64,000 bases of DNA, taken from the NCBI GenBank assembly GCA_015179025.1, contig WHUX01000091.1, positions 151,086-215,085 on the forward strand, given 5' to 3'. Source of the DNA: Terfezia claveryi (lineage: Eukaryota; Ascomycota; Pezizomycetes; Pezizales; Pezizaceae). The notes beneath the pieces are model-generated. The model made no database searches. It was not told the origin of the DNA and saw nothing but the letters and a program-made list of their open reading frames with translations. This document shows, piece by piece, positions 24,504 through 36,000 of the stretch; within the stretch, counting starts at the first letter, position 1, and every line of letters begins with the position of its first letter. Both the position numbers and the translations under genes were made by a program.

Positions 24504-26916
24504 ATCCTTGACGACGTCAGAGAAGAAGGAATTGATATATGCCATTTTTTTCCCAATTTAGTTTACTTCCACCTTCCATGTTCTAGTCTCATCAGCCATC
24601 AATTATGACTTTCGAAAATATAACGTGGTGTACGCTTGGGTTCGATAATTTTCATTCAAGGTAGGGTAATCTGGGAAGGAATTTCGTACGAAAAGGGTTC
24701 TGGGGTTTAGGTTTTTAGGATCCGGAGGACAGAAAAAGTAAGCTGGTATTATATGTTGCTTGCTCCTGGGTTCGCTTTTCTTTCATTGTTTGCTTCTTCC
24801 TCTCACACCGTGGCTTCATGCGGCACTGTTTGCTACTACTGATCACACAGTTAGATTCCGTAATTGCCATACCCCGTGACTCTTTTATAGCTCTGCTTTT
24901 CATTGTGGTGTTTTGCCCCTGTAGTTTTCTCCCCTTTGTTTGTTTTTGTCAGTGTCTTTTGGTATTGGATCGGGCGGGTCGGTGATTCGGCAGGCAGTTG
25001 GGGCGATTGGATATGAAAAGGAATACTTGTCAGGCAATGAAAAGTGATGAATACAGGGTAGAATATACGTATGAAATGAACGATTTGAGGAAATTCGGTT
25101 CTTTTCCATTTGTTAGAGACGGTTGCCAATGACGAACCTTGGGGTGCCTTACGTCATCACAAAGGTTGTGTTTGCAGTAAACACACTGCCTGTTGTGGAA
25201 ACCGTACTGCGATAACCGTACTAGAGCTAATTAGGCGATCAAACATTCGCTGATATACGTATACGTCAAACAAACTGCGAGTGATTATGTACAACCCCCA
25301 GTCGCTATCACCAACAGGATACAGGATAAGATCACGGTTTGCTGTGCCAATGGACTATTTAGGGTTAAGGGAAACTATGGGCTGAGGGTAACAGCATTGC
25401 TAACTATGCTAGGAAGAATTCGTTAAGTTCTCATGTGCCTCGTTTGCACGAACATTGTTCACTAATTGACTAAGGGAAGAGGGCTCCAGGCCCCCAAATC
25501 TCCGTTCAATAGCCCGTTCCATAGCACGGACCATGGCACTTGAGGCGAGACTCTGTTGACAAAGATTTTTGCACAGATTCATACCGGGAATTGCGGATCA
25601 ATTGTGATCTACCGCACAAGCAAGGGGTATAGCTACTGGTACCTTTTTCTACTACAGGTATGCGGTTTCAAGACGGATAGGTAGGTTTTTTTAACCAACG
25701 TCCCTGAATGAATCGAGTCGGAGTTGAGCTTGATACCCGGATTGTTTTGGAGGCGGAATAGGTAGAATTGGTGTTCGTGTTGGATAAGATGGATCTGGGA
25801 ACTGATACAACAGAATGATTAGGAGTACTGAAACGTAGAGTCCAGCTTTAAACAACCCGAAACAATAGAAGGCCGTGCTCAATGTTCCGACTGGTTCCAG
25901 GTGAACGTTGAACTGGAAGCGATAGACGGGGTAATACGCTATATTCCTACCATACTCCATACGCGACTCTTGAGATATTCGACATGTAATCTTAACAGTC
26001 TTCGGGATTATGATACGAATTACTACAACCGGAATGCTCCTTCTATTATACGATAGAGGGAAGGAAGGGCTTGGGACTTTGGCACTGTGAGATTGAACAA
26101 GCCACGATGCCCAGGTTCAGCTGCAGTTCACGAACGGTTCTGGTAAAAATAAGACCCGAGAACCCGCCTGCACATATCTACACGACGCAACACTCGTCGT
26201 TGTTGAGATGAGTTCTGGCATTGCCGAACAAGGGTATCCCAACCCCTGCCTCAAGGAAGACCAAAGGGGTATAATTCAGGCACGCAAGGGATAATTTGGT
26301 TCGATAGCGCAGGATGTTAATTTAGCCAAGGGTGGATGTCAAGGGGCAAAGCATGATATGTCGTTCCGAGACATACAGGAAACTGGTAAAGAGTTTCGCA
26401 GGCCAGAGGACATCGACGCACTGACTCGTCAGGGGACGCATTGGCCTTCCTGAGGGATGATACGAGAATGTGCGTGAGCTTCACGGTGATGGTACTCTCT
26501 GTCAGCAGGCTTCTAGCTTGAGGGAAACAATGAAACAATGACAGAATGGGTCGAAAGCGAACCTTTGTTTTCATATCAAATTTCCTGGTTATGTGCTTTG
26601 AGGGCCAGTAACGGTATTCCTTGTTTCTCACGCTGCATACTATTGGGCTGTACAACAGGGATTGGAGAGATAAACAGTCCTGTCACGTCTCTGTGAGGGA
26701 GCCTCAATTTTCTTATCCTGCTGTTCCAACAGAAACCGACCGACTCGATCACAACCCCTTTCCCAGGCAGGTTTACTGTTGTTAATCCATGTTCCATTAA
26801 GCTGTTTTCTTCATCCCTTGCTTTAACATTTGATCTTGATTTATCTTCCTACCCTTCGCAGGTGCTCCCCATTACCTTTCTCCTTCTTCTTTTCGGAGGC
26901 ATGAAAGGCAGTGGCA
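24504..26916. other. Intergenic stretch
   Basis: The first 600 bases are likely 3' UTR of the FHA gene. The last 400 or so are pyrimidine-rich leader of the PH-domain gene. Between them is a minus-strand frame of 89 codons at 25691-25960 with one hydrophobic segment (LYVSVLLIILLYQF). It has no other support and I did not call it. Confidence 0.45.
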
Positions 26917-28746
26917 ATGCTCATGACTGGTAGAAATTCATTTTCTATCACGACCCCTCGTCCGTCCATGGACGAGAGGGCTGATTGCCCTTCACCGAAA
27001 GAGAAGGGTACTGGTTTCAAATCGTTTTTCTCACGACTTGGAGGGAAGCGTCTATCGCTTCCGCAATTGCAAAATCTCGAAGTGAATAATGGTCCCACGT
27101 CAGCAACGCTACCAAACCAACTGTTATCGCCTACGAGGTCAATCACTCCAAGCCCTTCGAAAAATTCACATGATGCCCCTCCTTTGTTCGTGGCCTATCC
27201 ACAGGCCATTAAGGCTGCTGCGCTGGCTGCACTTACGACTTCATCAGATACGATCTTACGACGAAATTTGGAACAAAAGAACCGGGAAAAGAAGGGTGGT
27301 TCGAGGCTGGCACAGAGAGCAAGATCTTACTCAAGAGTTGAAATGGAATGGACTCAGAAGATGTTCCTTTTGGTCCCTAACATGTTGCTACAATATAGTG
27401 GAGAGGGTGCAGTTGATAGAATGCCGGAGAAGATCCTGCAGCTTACTGCAACGTCTGTTGCATTCGCTAGCGATATAATACCTGGAAGACCATACGTCCT
27501 GCAGGTTTCACAAAATGCAAATGCGGACGGCTCACCTATTACGGAAGACAACAGGAGGGGAAAAATCAAGCTCCCCTGGAAGAACTCTACGAAACATGTT
27601 GCTGTTTCATTTTTGCTCATTTTTGATACAGCTAAAGAGATGGACTCGTGGATGGGGTGTATTCGGGTTGAGGCGGCCAAGTTAGCTGGGACCTATATTG
27701 AGGAAAAGGAAGAAGAACCAGAGCAGCGTGTGCCTCGGGCTCTATCTCGCAGGATTAGTATCAGGCGAGACCATGAAGAGGATGATACCTTTGACTTGGA
27801 TACTTCGCATCGGTTTTCTCGATATTCTAGGAATTCTCGGGCGTCTCTCGACGCAGGGACCTCGGTTACTACAGCCGTTTCTTCGGAACAGGTCACACTG
27901 AACCGTCTCCGTGGGAGCAGGTCTTATATGTCCATGAGTTCTAATGGAAGAGGTACAGTCCATGGAACTTCTCCTGAGACCAGCCCAGAAAGACCATCAG
28001 GTCAGGCTGGGAGTACTCGAAGAAGATCTGGCTTTCCTGGCGCTCCATCGCATTCTAGGTCGTCGATGGAGTTGAGGAGTAATGGACCGGCCTCTCCACG
28101 ACGCTCCATTGAGCGCATCCCTACCCGAGCGCCGTCGCCATGCTCCTCCTCTTTTTATTCCTCTGTACGCTTTCCTGTACCTTCTACGGGCTGGAAAGTA
28201 CAAATCCCATCACCTACTCCACCCACATCGAAACGCAACTCTGCGTACAGCAACAATTCAGTGGAGAGTACAGGGACAAGGCCAGCCGTGCGGCGAAGCT
28301 CCGCGACCTGCGCAAAACCACAATTTAGACCAGAATTTACCGTCAACCAAAGATCGTATTCGTCTACCTATGTACGCACACGCCCGACGTCAATGATAGA
28401 TTCACGTCCGTCCTTGGAAGTACCAAGATCTATCAGCACTTTACCACACAATAATTCATTACCATTATCGGAGCAAAGAAACCTACAAAGACGGTCAATG
28501 ACGGCTTTGGGAAGCAGGCCGGATTATGGGATCGGGCCCCCGGCATTTCCACCTCCGCAAATCCCATTACCGGAGCTGCCGCCAGAGGGATATAATGTGC
28601 TCAACTCCCGACGAAAGAGTATTCAACAAGGATCAGGGGACAAACGGGTAGTAAGCAATGGCTCGGCTCAGACACTTAGAATCGGTGGTCCAATTCTTGG
28701 GAATAGGCACTCATTTCAGGCATTTACAAAGCCGGACAACTTGTGA
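26917..28746 (+). CDS. PH-domain protein with long disordered Ser/Pro-rich tail
   Basis: A single-exon gene of 609 residues. The first 130 residues are disordered apart from a short hydrophobic-basic patch (GFKSFFSRLGGKRLSLP). A PH-type domain lies at about 142-258: MEWTQKMFLLVPNMLLQYS, ILQLTATSVAFAS, a basic loop, and the closing helix EMDSWMGCIRVEAAKL with the invariant Trp. The remaining 350 residues are Ser/Arg/Pro-rich, with many RRS/RxxS sites suited to basophilic kinases, and end FQAFTKPDNL. The likely role is membrane or cortical phosphoinositide binding, inferred only from the PH domain. I considered the in-frame ATG three codons later as an alternative start. Confidence 0.75.
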   Translation: MLMTGRNSFSITTPRPSMDERADCPSPKEKGTGFKSFFSRLGGKRLSLPQLQNLEVNNGPTSATLPNQLLSPTRSITPSPSKNSHDAPPLFVAYPQAIKAAALAALTTSSDTILRRNLEQKNREKKGGSRLAQRARSYSRVEMEWTQKMFLLVPNMLLQYSGEGAVDRMPEKILQLTATSVAFASDIIPGRPYVLQVSQNANADGSPITEDNRRGKIKLPWKNSTKHVAVSFLLIFDTAKEMDSWMGCIRVEAAKLAGTYIEEKEEEPEQRVPRALSRRISIRRDHEEDDTFDLDTSHRFSRYSRNSRASLDAGTSVTTAVSSEQVTLNRLRGSRSYMSMSSNGRGTVHGTSPETSPERPSGQAGSTRRRSGFPGAPSHSRSSMELRSNGPASPRRSIERIPTRAPSPCSSSFYSSVRFPVPSTGWKVQIPSPTPPTSKRNSAYSNNSVESTGTRPAVRRSSATCAKPQFRPEFTVNQRSYSSTYVRTRPTSMIDSRPSLEVPRSISTLPHNNSLPLSEQRNLQRRSMTALGSRPDYGIGPPAFPPPQIPLPELPPEGYNVLNSRRKSIQQGSGDKRVVSNGSAQTLRIGGPILGNRHSFQAFTKPDNL

Positions 28747-29180
28747 AAATGCATAGTTTAGGGAATGCAGAGGAGTTGGGTGAAGAGAAGAGCAATTGCT
28801 TGTATTTTGGATCAGGTGTATCAGCTCTGGATAGTCATTCATATTTCTTTCAGAATGGGCATCTCAACTGGATTTTTGGGGTCATATCTTCGTTCTGCCA
28901 GCGAGCGAGTGCGGGATCTTTTTTTATATCCTCTGTTTCTTTGTGTGGTTTCCATTTATGTGGGTAGGGCATCCTTCATTTTTCTATATTTCGTTGCACT
29001 TGCATGCATGGGCGCTTTTCTATATTTTTTTTTGTGGGTGTCGGTTGAAGCGTCTTCTTTTTGGCTTACCTCGAGGTTGTCCTTGTATTACTACTTATCT
29101 GCATTCTCTAACACATTTTATGCGTGCTCTTCTAATCATTAATTGTCTCGGGTGGGCTGTAGCGGTGGCTGTGAATGACT

Positions 29181-29217
29181 AAAGTCCTATAGTCTGGCTA
29201 GCCAGACAAAAGTCCTA
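29181..29217. repeat. Micro-insertion 4: 19-bp palindromic insert, perfect 9-bp repeats
   Basis: AAAGTCCTA lies at 29181-29189 and 29209-29217. The insert TAGTCTGGCTAGCCAGACA (29190-29208) consists of two core ends facing each other. Confidence 0.85.
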
Positions 29218-29543
29218 GTATCTGAAATATATAGAATATAGTTAGAGTAGAATTTAAGTACTCCGTACAGTACTACTATATACATATATTTATACTCACA
29301 CCAAAAGTCTTTAGCTCCTTTTGGTTTGGTAATCTTGCATATGCAATGAGTATGCAACGCGTGCAGCTTGGCATTATTCAGCTCCAAAATGGTACAGAAC
29401 AAAACGGGTCCTCCCCTGTGCCACATGTGGCTACATATTTTGCTGCATGCTGCTCTAGCCTATTTTTGGTATAGGGGGGTTCATAGTCTGCTTGCTACCA
29501 TATTCTGGTTGGCACAAGCCTCTCATAGAGAACAGCACCTGCA

Positions 29544-29592
29544 TAAACCAGTCTCTATTGAGAGGCTTATGCCAACCAGACTATAAACCACT
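29544..29592 (+). repeat. Micro-insertion 5: 31-bp insert, 8 of 9 flanking bases equal
   Basis: TAAACCAGT (29544-29552) and TAAACCACT (29584-29592) flank an insert (29553-29583) with GAGAGGCTTA followed by TGCCAACCAGACTA. An inverted partial copy lies 50 bp upstream (29503-29530), so the two together form an 81-bp hairpin. Confidence 0.75.
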
Positions 29593-29815
29593 AACCTTCA
29601 TATTCCAATTGGACACCTGCAAGCTACCTACCTAGTCTGGTTAGCACAAGTAAGCTTGTCTGTATCTTTGCTCTTTCCTTTTTGTGGTAGGTTGTATTAC
29701 TAGTTGTAGGTAGATTAGCGTCGGATTTTGAGAGTATGATTTAGATACAAGCAAGGAGTCTTATTCACCAGTTTTCTCGGTAGTAGCTGTTGACCTATGG
29801 CTTATTAAAGAGGCG

Positions 29816-29855
29816 CAGAACAAAGCACAAAGTGCCAACCAGACAACAGAACAAA
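29816..29855 (+). repeat. Micro-insertion 6: 22-bp insert, perfect 9-bp repeats
   Basis: CAGAACAAA lies at 29816-29824 and 29847-29855. The insert 29825-29846 ends GTGCCAACCAGACAA, a variant of the usual ACTA end. Confidence 0.8.
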
Positions 29856-29942
29856 AGTCTTTTCCCTTTATTGTATATGTAGTCATTGCATGCATTAAGG
29901 TTGGCATATGCATGGGCATTCGCGCATGTTATGGATATGGCT

Positions 29943-29989
29943 ATGGTCTCCCACAGGAGGAGGGTCGTGCAACCAGACTAATGGTCTCC
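29943..29989 (+). repeat. Micro-insertion 7: 29-bp insert, perfect 9-bp repeats
   Basis: ATGGTCTCC lies at 29943-29951 and 29981-29989. The insert 29952-29980 carries GGAGGGTCG followed by TGCAACCAGACTA and closely resembles the insert at 61126-61156. Confidence 0.85.
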
Positions 29990-30612
29990 GTGCCAACTAC
30001 AACTAGACTACTTAATGTACCTATTTTACTAGTCTTTTCTACCGATGATTGGGATGATCTTGGTCAAGCCAGGCTATTTATGTGATGTGGGGGATATGAA
30101 TCTATTATTGAAATATATATATCCGATATTCTTCCATCTAGAGTACCAGTAACTCCACTCCAAGCATCGTCATGCGTCATGTCATGTCGTCATAAGCGTT
30201 GTTGTGCTTGCAATGCCCAGATATTCCCTTAGCTCAAAGCTCGTCAGCGTATATCTTAGACTATGCCGGGATGATCCACCGTATGTGTCCTTTCGAACTT
30301 GAGCATACACCGAAATATATTCCAGGGCTATCAACCCAACCCAACCTAGCAAGATACCTCAAAAACCAGTTGCACATTTTCATTTGTTCTGCAGCTGGCA
30401 AACAGAGATCCTTTCTTCAGACCATCATCCTCTCAACTCTTGTCCGCTTGCCAAAGCAGGGGGACAGGAAATCCTGTAGCCTTTATAGCCGTCAATTTTT
30501 GAAGGTTTGATGAGCCCACTTTTATGCAGCTCATGCTCCAACTTTAAGTTGGATGAAACCTATTCCTGATTCCTGACACACTATCATAGGGAAATAAACA
30601 AAACCATCGAAA

Positions 30613-31616
30613 ATGGCAGCTCCAGCACAGCAGGGAAATCCCCAGCCTACGCCGGCGGCTCTGGCAGTTGCCAAATTTCTCAAATCCCAGGATCTTAAGA
30701 TGCGGACATGTATTCTCAACGGCCAGCGAAAGGACCTTTTCAAGGGTAAGTGCAAGGCATGCCCCTCCTTCCATATCTATCAACGACTCCTCAGAACGCA
30801 CAGATTAACGCCCCACCCTACATAGTGAAACGTGCAATCCGTGCTCTTGAATCCCCTGCCTACGACGCCGCCCAGAAGAAAAACCCCATCATGCCCTCCG
30901 TCACCAACCGTGCGCAAGCCGAAGACGCTTTTCGCCTCATGCCACTTAACCTCCTCGCCCTCCGTGTCTCCAAAGCCGACGCTGCCGGCGCCGACAATGA
31001 CCACGGACACTCGCACGGTGGTGCAGGGGGGAAGCCAGCGAAGCGAGTCAAGGGTCTCTGGACAGTAAAGATTGAGCAGCAGCAAGAGATCCGGGATGAG
31101 CTATACTACACTTGGTTCTACGAGGGTCCACAATGGAAGAACACGCTTATGGCGATCGGGGTACTGATTGTGTTGCTTGCGATTGTCATGTTCCCGCTTT
31201 GGCCGCCGGTTATGAGATTGGGAGTCTGGTATTTGAGTATGGGTATGTTGGGACTGTTGGGGTTGTTCTTCTTGATGGCCATCTTTAGGTTGATTCTGTT
31301 TTGTATTACGTATTTTGCGCTGTCGCCGGGGTTGTGGCTATATCCAAATTTGTTTGAGGATGTGGGGTTCTTTGATTCGTTTAGGCCAGTGTGGGCGTGG
31401 CATAAGGTATGGGATCTTCCAACCCCGTGACCAAATTACCTAGGAGACATTGCTAACGAATGGGAACAGGTCAAGAAGCCAAAGCAGAAGAAGTTCAAGA
31501 AGGACGGTGATAACCTTGCTGCCGCTATTGCTACCGACGCCGCCCCAGGCGGGAAGCCTGCATTATCCTCTGCGTCCTCCCAGCGGGACTTGAGGCCTAA
31601 GGTTGAGGACGGTTAG
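30613..31616 (+). CDS. sec62: Sec62, ER protein-translocation subunit
   Basis: A component of the Sec62/63 complex for post-translational import into the endoplasmic reticulum. Exons 30613-30745, 30826-31406 and 31470-31616 join in phase into 286 residues. The N-terminal cytosolic domain contains the family's KFLKSQDLKMRTCILNGQRKD-type stretch (about residues 21-42) and a His/Gly loop (HGHSHGG, 104-110). Two membrane segments follow at about 151-170 (TLMAIGVLIVLLAIVMFPLW) and 178-210. Between and after them are WPPVMRLGVWYLS and the C-terminal SPGLWLYPNLFEDVGFFDSF, which are hallmarks of Sec62. The tail is Lys-rich (KKPKQKKFKKDG). Length and topology are normal for filamentous fungi. Confidence 0.92.
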
Positions 31617-32230
31617 ATTTAGTGCATTCGGGAAGTTACTCGGGGACTAGAAGCAGAGCGGCATATCTATTGCTTTAGATTATATGGACATGCAGTACGG
31701 GGAGTTTTTACGAATCGGGCGGAGGGGATTAATTGACTCTTATATTTCATGCATCGATTGGTTTGGTAAAAGAAGTAATGTCACGATATGCTTTTCTGGG
31801 GTTGAGTTGTATTGGCCTGGCCTGGCTTGGGTTTTTCCTTGCAGTTTCTTTTTTTTCTTCGCCGATTTGTGTGTTGGCTACCTTATGCTAGCATGTTGGT
31901 AAAATTGTCTGCAATGATTGATACATCTTCTTAACGTTCAGCAGGTGAATTCGCGCTGTAAGAAAACTTGAACATGTAATGTACAGCCTCTGGCGGCAGC
32001 AGCAAAGTTACCCTGAGCCCAGATGTCAGCTGCTAGCCAAGATTGCGCACGTGCCCGGCCTTAGCTTCCCACATGGCAATCCGTCCTTTCGTGCCACGCC
32101 CCCATCTCGCATCTTGCAGACAATCATGCCCGAAGAAAACAGATCACCACACTTCGAAGCTATCGGAATGCGCATGCGCGATAGGGATACCTGTGCGGTA
32201 CTGTAATAGATCTCGGTTGAAGGAACTAGG

Positions 32231-34064
32231 ATGTCGGCGCAGTACATCCCCGATATTAACATCAACCAGGTGGATCCTGCGTGGGAGATGATATTGCTTG
32301 TACGTTCCAATCCCGGATGGAAAACAAGAGCAGAAAAGTAAAGTAAAGTAGATTTCTGACTTTGGGGAGAGAGAGGAAAAATAGAGCACCCGCGACGTTG
32401 CGCAAGATATCCCAATCAACTTCAAGCCTACTCCGATCATCTCCCTGACCCCTGCGTGTTTCTCCAACGGGGAGTATGCCGCAGCTAAATTCACCTGCCT
32501 GAGCAACCTCCTTGCCTTCGGGTACAGCCGTTTCGTAATCGATCTCTACTGGCTTCCAGACAGGAATGAATGGAGCTTATGCCCGACTAGCACGCTCCCC
32601 ACTGTCCCTTCCCCGCAGGGAAACCAGATCATGTGCGATGATGCGTTTAGGGGTAATCTTGACTGGCTGTGGGGTTTCTGGAACGACTGGATAGAGAAGA
32701 CGGAGTTCAATACGTTGGCTAATGTGGTGGTGCTGGTGTTTAACCTCTACCCTGATATTAGTACTAGGAACGGGGGGAGTAAGTTTCCTACCCCAATCTG
32801 GTCTGCGTCGAGAGACTTCCCGAGTAGAATCTACACCCCCTTCGATTTGCGCGCGGACAGGGAGGATTCAAACGTCACGTGGCTGAATGGGGGTAACGAG
32901 GGGGATGATGAAGGGCGGTATTTTTCTGTGCAGCCGGGGAAAGATGGAGGGTGGAGCAGTGTGGATGCGTGGCCTAGTGAGGGGTTTTTGATCTTTGAAA
33001 AGGGCGAGAGGTTGTTGCTGGGGATTGGGGATGTGAGGGTGCAGGGGTTTGAGTTTGAGGTGGGGGGTAATGGGGACGGGAGGTTTTTTTTTGGGAAGGA
33101 ACAGATTGGGTGGCCGTATACGGAGAGGAGTAAGGCACGGTGTTATTTTGATGCGGAGAAGACGACTGTGAGTCAGGTGAATAATAGTTGGGCGGGGATG
33201 GTGGATGGGCAGGAGAATAGGTGGACGAGGGAGACGATGCGGGAGGCGATTGAGTGTGGGTATTCGCCGGTGGTTAATACAACCGCCGTCTCAACCCCAA
33301 TTAAAGCCTCTACTAACTCGACAAATTTCCCTTCATCCTCCCTCGACCTCGCAAAATCAATCATGGACTATCTTGCTCTAATTAAAGGCACCGTCTGGTC
33401 CTGGGCTCCCGGCCAACCTTCGCCTCCACCCTCCAATATGACAGAAAATGAAATAGATTTCTTCCGCTGCGCCGCTATGAACACACATACAGGGCGGTGG
33501 GTCGTGGCGGATTGTAATGAGCAATATAGAGCAGCGTGTAGGGTTGACGACCGCCCGTATAAGTGGATGGTGGGGGAGAGGGCAGCGAGCTATTCGGATG
33601 CGAGGAAGTTGTGCCCGAAGGGGGCGGTATTCGATATACCTAGAAGTGCCCTGGAGAACAGGTATTTGTGGAGGGCGGTGAATGAGACACTCGCCACATT
33701 CTCTACTCAAGCGTCAAGGAAGTCGAGGAAGGGGGAGGGGTTAGTTATGGCGAGGAGAGACGGTGGGGGTGTGAGTGGGTTAGACCGTGTATGGGTGGAC
33801 TTTCAAAGCCTGGGAAATAGGGCATGTTGGGTACGAGGTGGGGATATGGGCGCGGAGCAGGGGTGTCCGTATGGGAATGAGGACCAAGGGAACAAGAGTG
33901 TTATTGTCCCTACGGTCGCGGCGGTGATTTTCTTGGTGGTGGCGGGCTTGATGGTATTTGTGAGGGTTGGGAGTTGGAGGTGGGAGAGGAGAAGGAAGAA
34001 GAGGTGGAGGGAAGCGAGGAGGTGGGGGAAGGAGGGGTGGGAGTATGAAGGGGTGCCGGCGTAG
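32231..34064 (+). CDS. MTC6-like (maintenance of telomere capping protein 6) membrane glycoprotein
   Basis: Exons 32231-32299 and 32385-34064 give 582 residues; donor GTACGT, acceptor AATAG, phase 0. The N-terminal family signature is RDVAQDIPINF (from about residue 26), followed by FVIDLYW and EWSLCP. A region with paired Cys and N-glycosylation sites comes next, including CPKGAVFDIPRSALENRYLW. One membrane helix lies near the C-terminus (IVPTVAAVIFLVVAGLMVF, about 529-551), with a strongly basic cytosolic tail (RRRKKRWREARRW). Yeast MTC6 was named for a genetic link to telomere capping; its biochemical role is unclear. No signal peptide is evident at the chosen start, so an upstream exon is possible. 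The coding strand is unusually G-rich from about 32,990. Confidence 0.75.
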
Positions 34065-35170
34065 GGGTGTGTGTATGTATGATATATGTTTTTGGGTAGG
34101 GTAGTGGGGTGTGAGGTGCGGTTTGTTGCGATGTGATGCGGTGGGATGCGGCGCGGTGGGTTGGGCTGTCATTGATTGCATTGGCGTTGGTTTGGGCATG
34201 CATTTGCATATGTCCCTTCTTGGGCTGGTGGGGTCCTAAGGAGGGGATCAGTATGTGTGTGCATACTTATAGTTTTACTTCTTGTAACATCTTTTTAATA
34301 AATTCATTGGGTCTCGTTTATGAGTAAATTTTTACTACTAGTAGTGCTTGAGTTTATTGCAACACGCAGTGGGGGAATACGCTGTGGGGTTTAATCACAT
34401 TGTAGGGTTGGGATTAGATGGGAGTTTGTGGGTGGTGAGTGGGGATTTTCCTGATATCTCCCTCCCAGTTTTGAGGTAGATAAAACTGAGATTGTGCGGA
34501 TAATTCCGTGTTGGACAACCTTCTTGGGTGCACTAGATAATTCGGTAGTGGCCGTCGAGGCCTTTTGCCGAGACTTACTTACTTACGGCAGATGAGCGTT
34601 TTGAGGGAGAAAAAACCTGTAAGGGCCAGAGCAAAATGGGGGACTTGTACTGCGGATCACCTGCCGAGGGACTTTTTTTTTTTTTTTTGGGTCCCTTCGA
34701 AAGAAGGCAGGGGTAGGCAGTGGGGCGGGAAATGGGATTGGGTGTTGTTGAGACATGACATGCATATATTTTTGGGTTTCCTTTTTCCTTTTTTTTTTCT
34801 TTTTTTTTTTTTCCTTTTTTCTTTTTGCCCTTTCTTAGTTCTTTTCCTCCCCGTTATCTGTACACGTCATTACCTACCTCCCGAGGTACCGGTACATACA
34901 AGTACTGAGATTTTTTTTTTTTTTTTTTTTTTTTTTCCTAAAAAAATGTCAAATATCTAATTGGTTTGGAAGAGTTGGTGACTATAGTTACCCTCAACTC
35001 TGCCTCAAGAATGAAGGTGGCATATTTCACATCTCCCACGTCTTTTTTTTTTTTTTTTCCTAGTATGATGAGGAGATTTTCCCCCTTCTATGGATTAATA
35101 TCATCAATAACACAGAGAAAATGAGCGCAGAGACATCTCTGGGACATCTTTCTGCTTGCTTTCAGGATTG
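34065..35170. other. Intergenic stretch with several long T tracts
   Basis: No gene was seen. T or TC tracts occur at about 34,673-34,689, 34,780-34,830, 34,911-34,936 and 35,041-35,058. Some could be the A-tails of minus-strand retroposed fragments, but no coding remnant accompanies them. Confidence 0.45.
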
Positions 35171-35215
35171 GGGCGGAAGTAGTCTGGTTGGCACATGCCT
35201 CTCGTAGGGCGGAAG
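35171..35215 (-). repeat. Micro-insertion 8: 27-bp insert, perfect 9-bp repeats
   Basis: GGGCGGAAG lies at 35171-35179 and 35207-35215. The insert 35180-35206 begins TAGTCTGGTTGGCACATG against the left repeat, so it is the minus-strand orientation of the family. Confidence 0.85.
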
Positions 35216-35291
35216 AACTTACCATACGGTATATATGGAGTCTAGCGGATAGTCACGGGGCTGTGTCATTCCTATCCCACCACCACGGCAG

Positions 35292-35324
35292 CAAACCAAG
35301 GCGCCAACCAGACTACAAATCAAG
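35292..35324 (+). repeat. Micro-insertion 9: 15-bp insert, 8 of 9 flanking bases equal
   Basis: CAAACCAAG (35292-35300) and CAAATCAAG (35316-35324) flank GCGCCAACCAGACTA (35301-35315). Confidence 0.75.
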
Positions 35325-35360
35325 AGGCAATTGCGCACTTCCTGCTCAGCTTACTTCCAC

Positions 35361-36000
35361 ACTACCTAGTCCGGTTGGCATGGCTAGAAATTTCAACCCG
35401 AGAGCTAGGGAATCAAGACAGCCTTGCGGACCCGACCAAATCCCGGGTTTTCTCAAAAATGTGCGGGCGTGCTGGTTCTAGCACTCGGCTGCACTCTCGG
35501 TATATATGGCTCTCCCACCCTTGGATAATGGAATCTTGCACATGGGTTCACTATTTACAACGTTGCCTAGTTTCGGAATCACTATGTTTAGAAAGTTGAC
35601 GTGAGTTTAAATTCTTTTGCTAGTATACTAGATATGTATCCAATCAAGTACTTACTAATGGTAAATTGTTCCTTCCACTTGATAATATGGGAGCAATGTG
35701 GAACTCAGTGTAACGAGTCGAACCGCAAGCCAGACTAATCGAGAGTGATCACGGGAACCTCGACGAAAATAGCCTCTACCACCGACCAGGTCAGAGGTCA
35801 GAGTTAGGGTCTATTCTGGTCGATATACATTCCGCTCGCGGCTATAGCCATAGCTACCGTCGGGTCACATATCTATTTCAAACACCAAACCCTTCTAGAG
35901 CATAAAAGGTTCGACAAGGAGATTGATAGCATCAAGGCCGGCAAAGGGAAAGCGGCTGAACTACGGTAGCTGCAGAGAAGATCAAGACAACTAATCCGTC
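35361..36000 (+). pseudogene. Decayed tandem copy of the Thr-rich membrane protein gene downstream
   Basis: The stretch matches the intact gene at 36659-37634 in pieces. Upstream, CACTACCTAGTCC is common to both. The exon end plus intron start is GAAAGTTGACGTGAGTTTAA (versus GAAAGTTAACGTGAGTTTAA), followed by a similar intron. A later block at 35,815-35,965 matches the last membrane helix and tail, including AGAGCATAAAAGG and GGCAAAGGGAAAGCGG. The Thr-rich coding stretch is missing and the reading frame is broken. Clearly a relic of duplication. Confidence 0.7.

Larger units (their letters stand above)
28747..30612. other. Intergenic stretch rich in micro-insertions
   Basis: The first 400 bases are T-rich 3' UTR-like sequence. 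From 29,180 to 30,010 at least four inserts of the CAACCAGACTA family occur with flanking duplications. Extra diverged core copies lie at 29503-29530, 29633-29647 and 29990-30010. The last 400 bases are the promoter of the Sec62 gene. No protein was recognised. Confidence 0.5.

Noticed and set aside
25691..25960. 89-codon minus-strand frame with a hydrophobic stretch
   Set aside because: A single short hydrophobic run is common by chance; there are no splice partners or homology.
28765..29142. 125-codon hydrophobic frame after the PH-domain gene
   Set aside because: T-rich 3' UTR sequence reads as hydrophobic residues in any frame; two overlapping frames look alike.
33780..34199. Pro/His-rich minus-strand frame opposite the MTC6-like gene
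   Set aside because: It is the antisense of a G-rich coding region.
34673..35058. T tracts as evidence for processed retrogenes
   Set aside because: No coding remnant, target duplication or transposon end is visible beside them.
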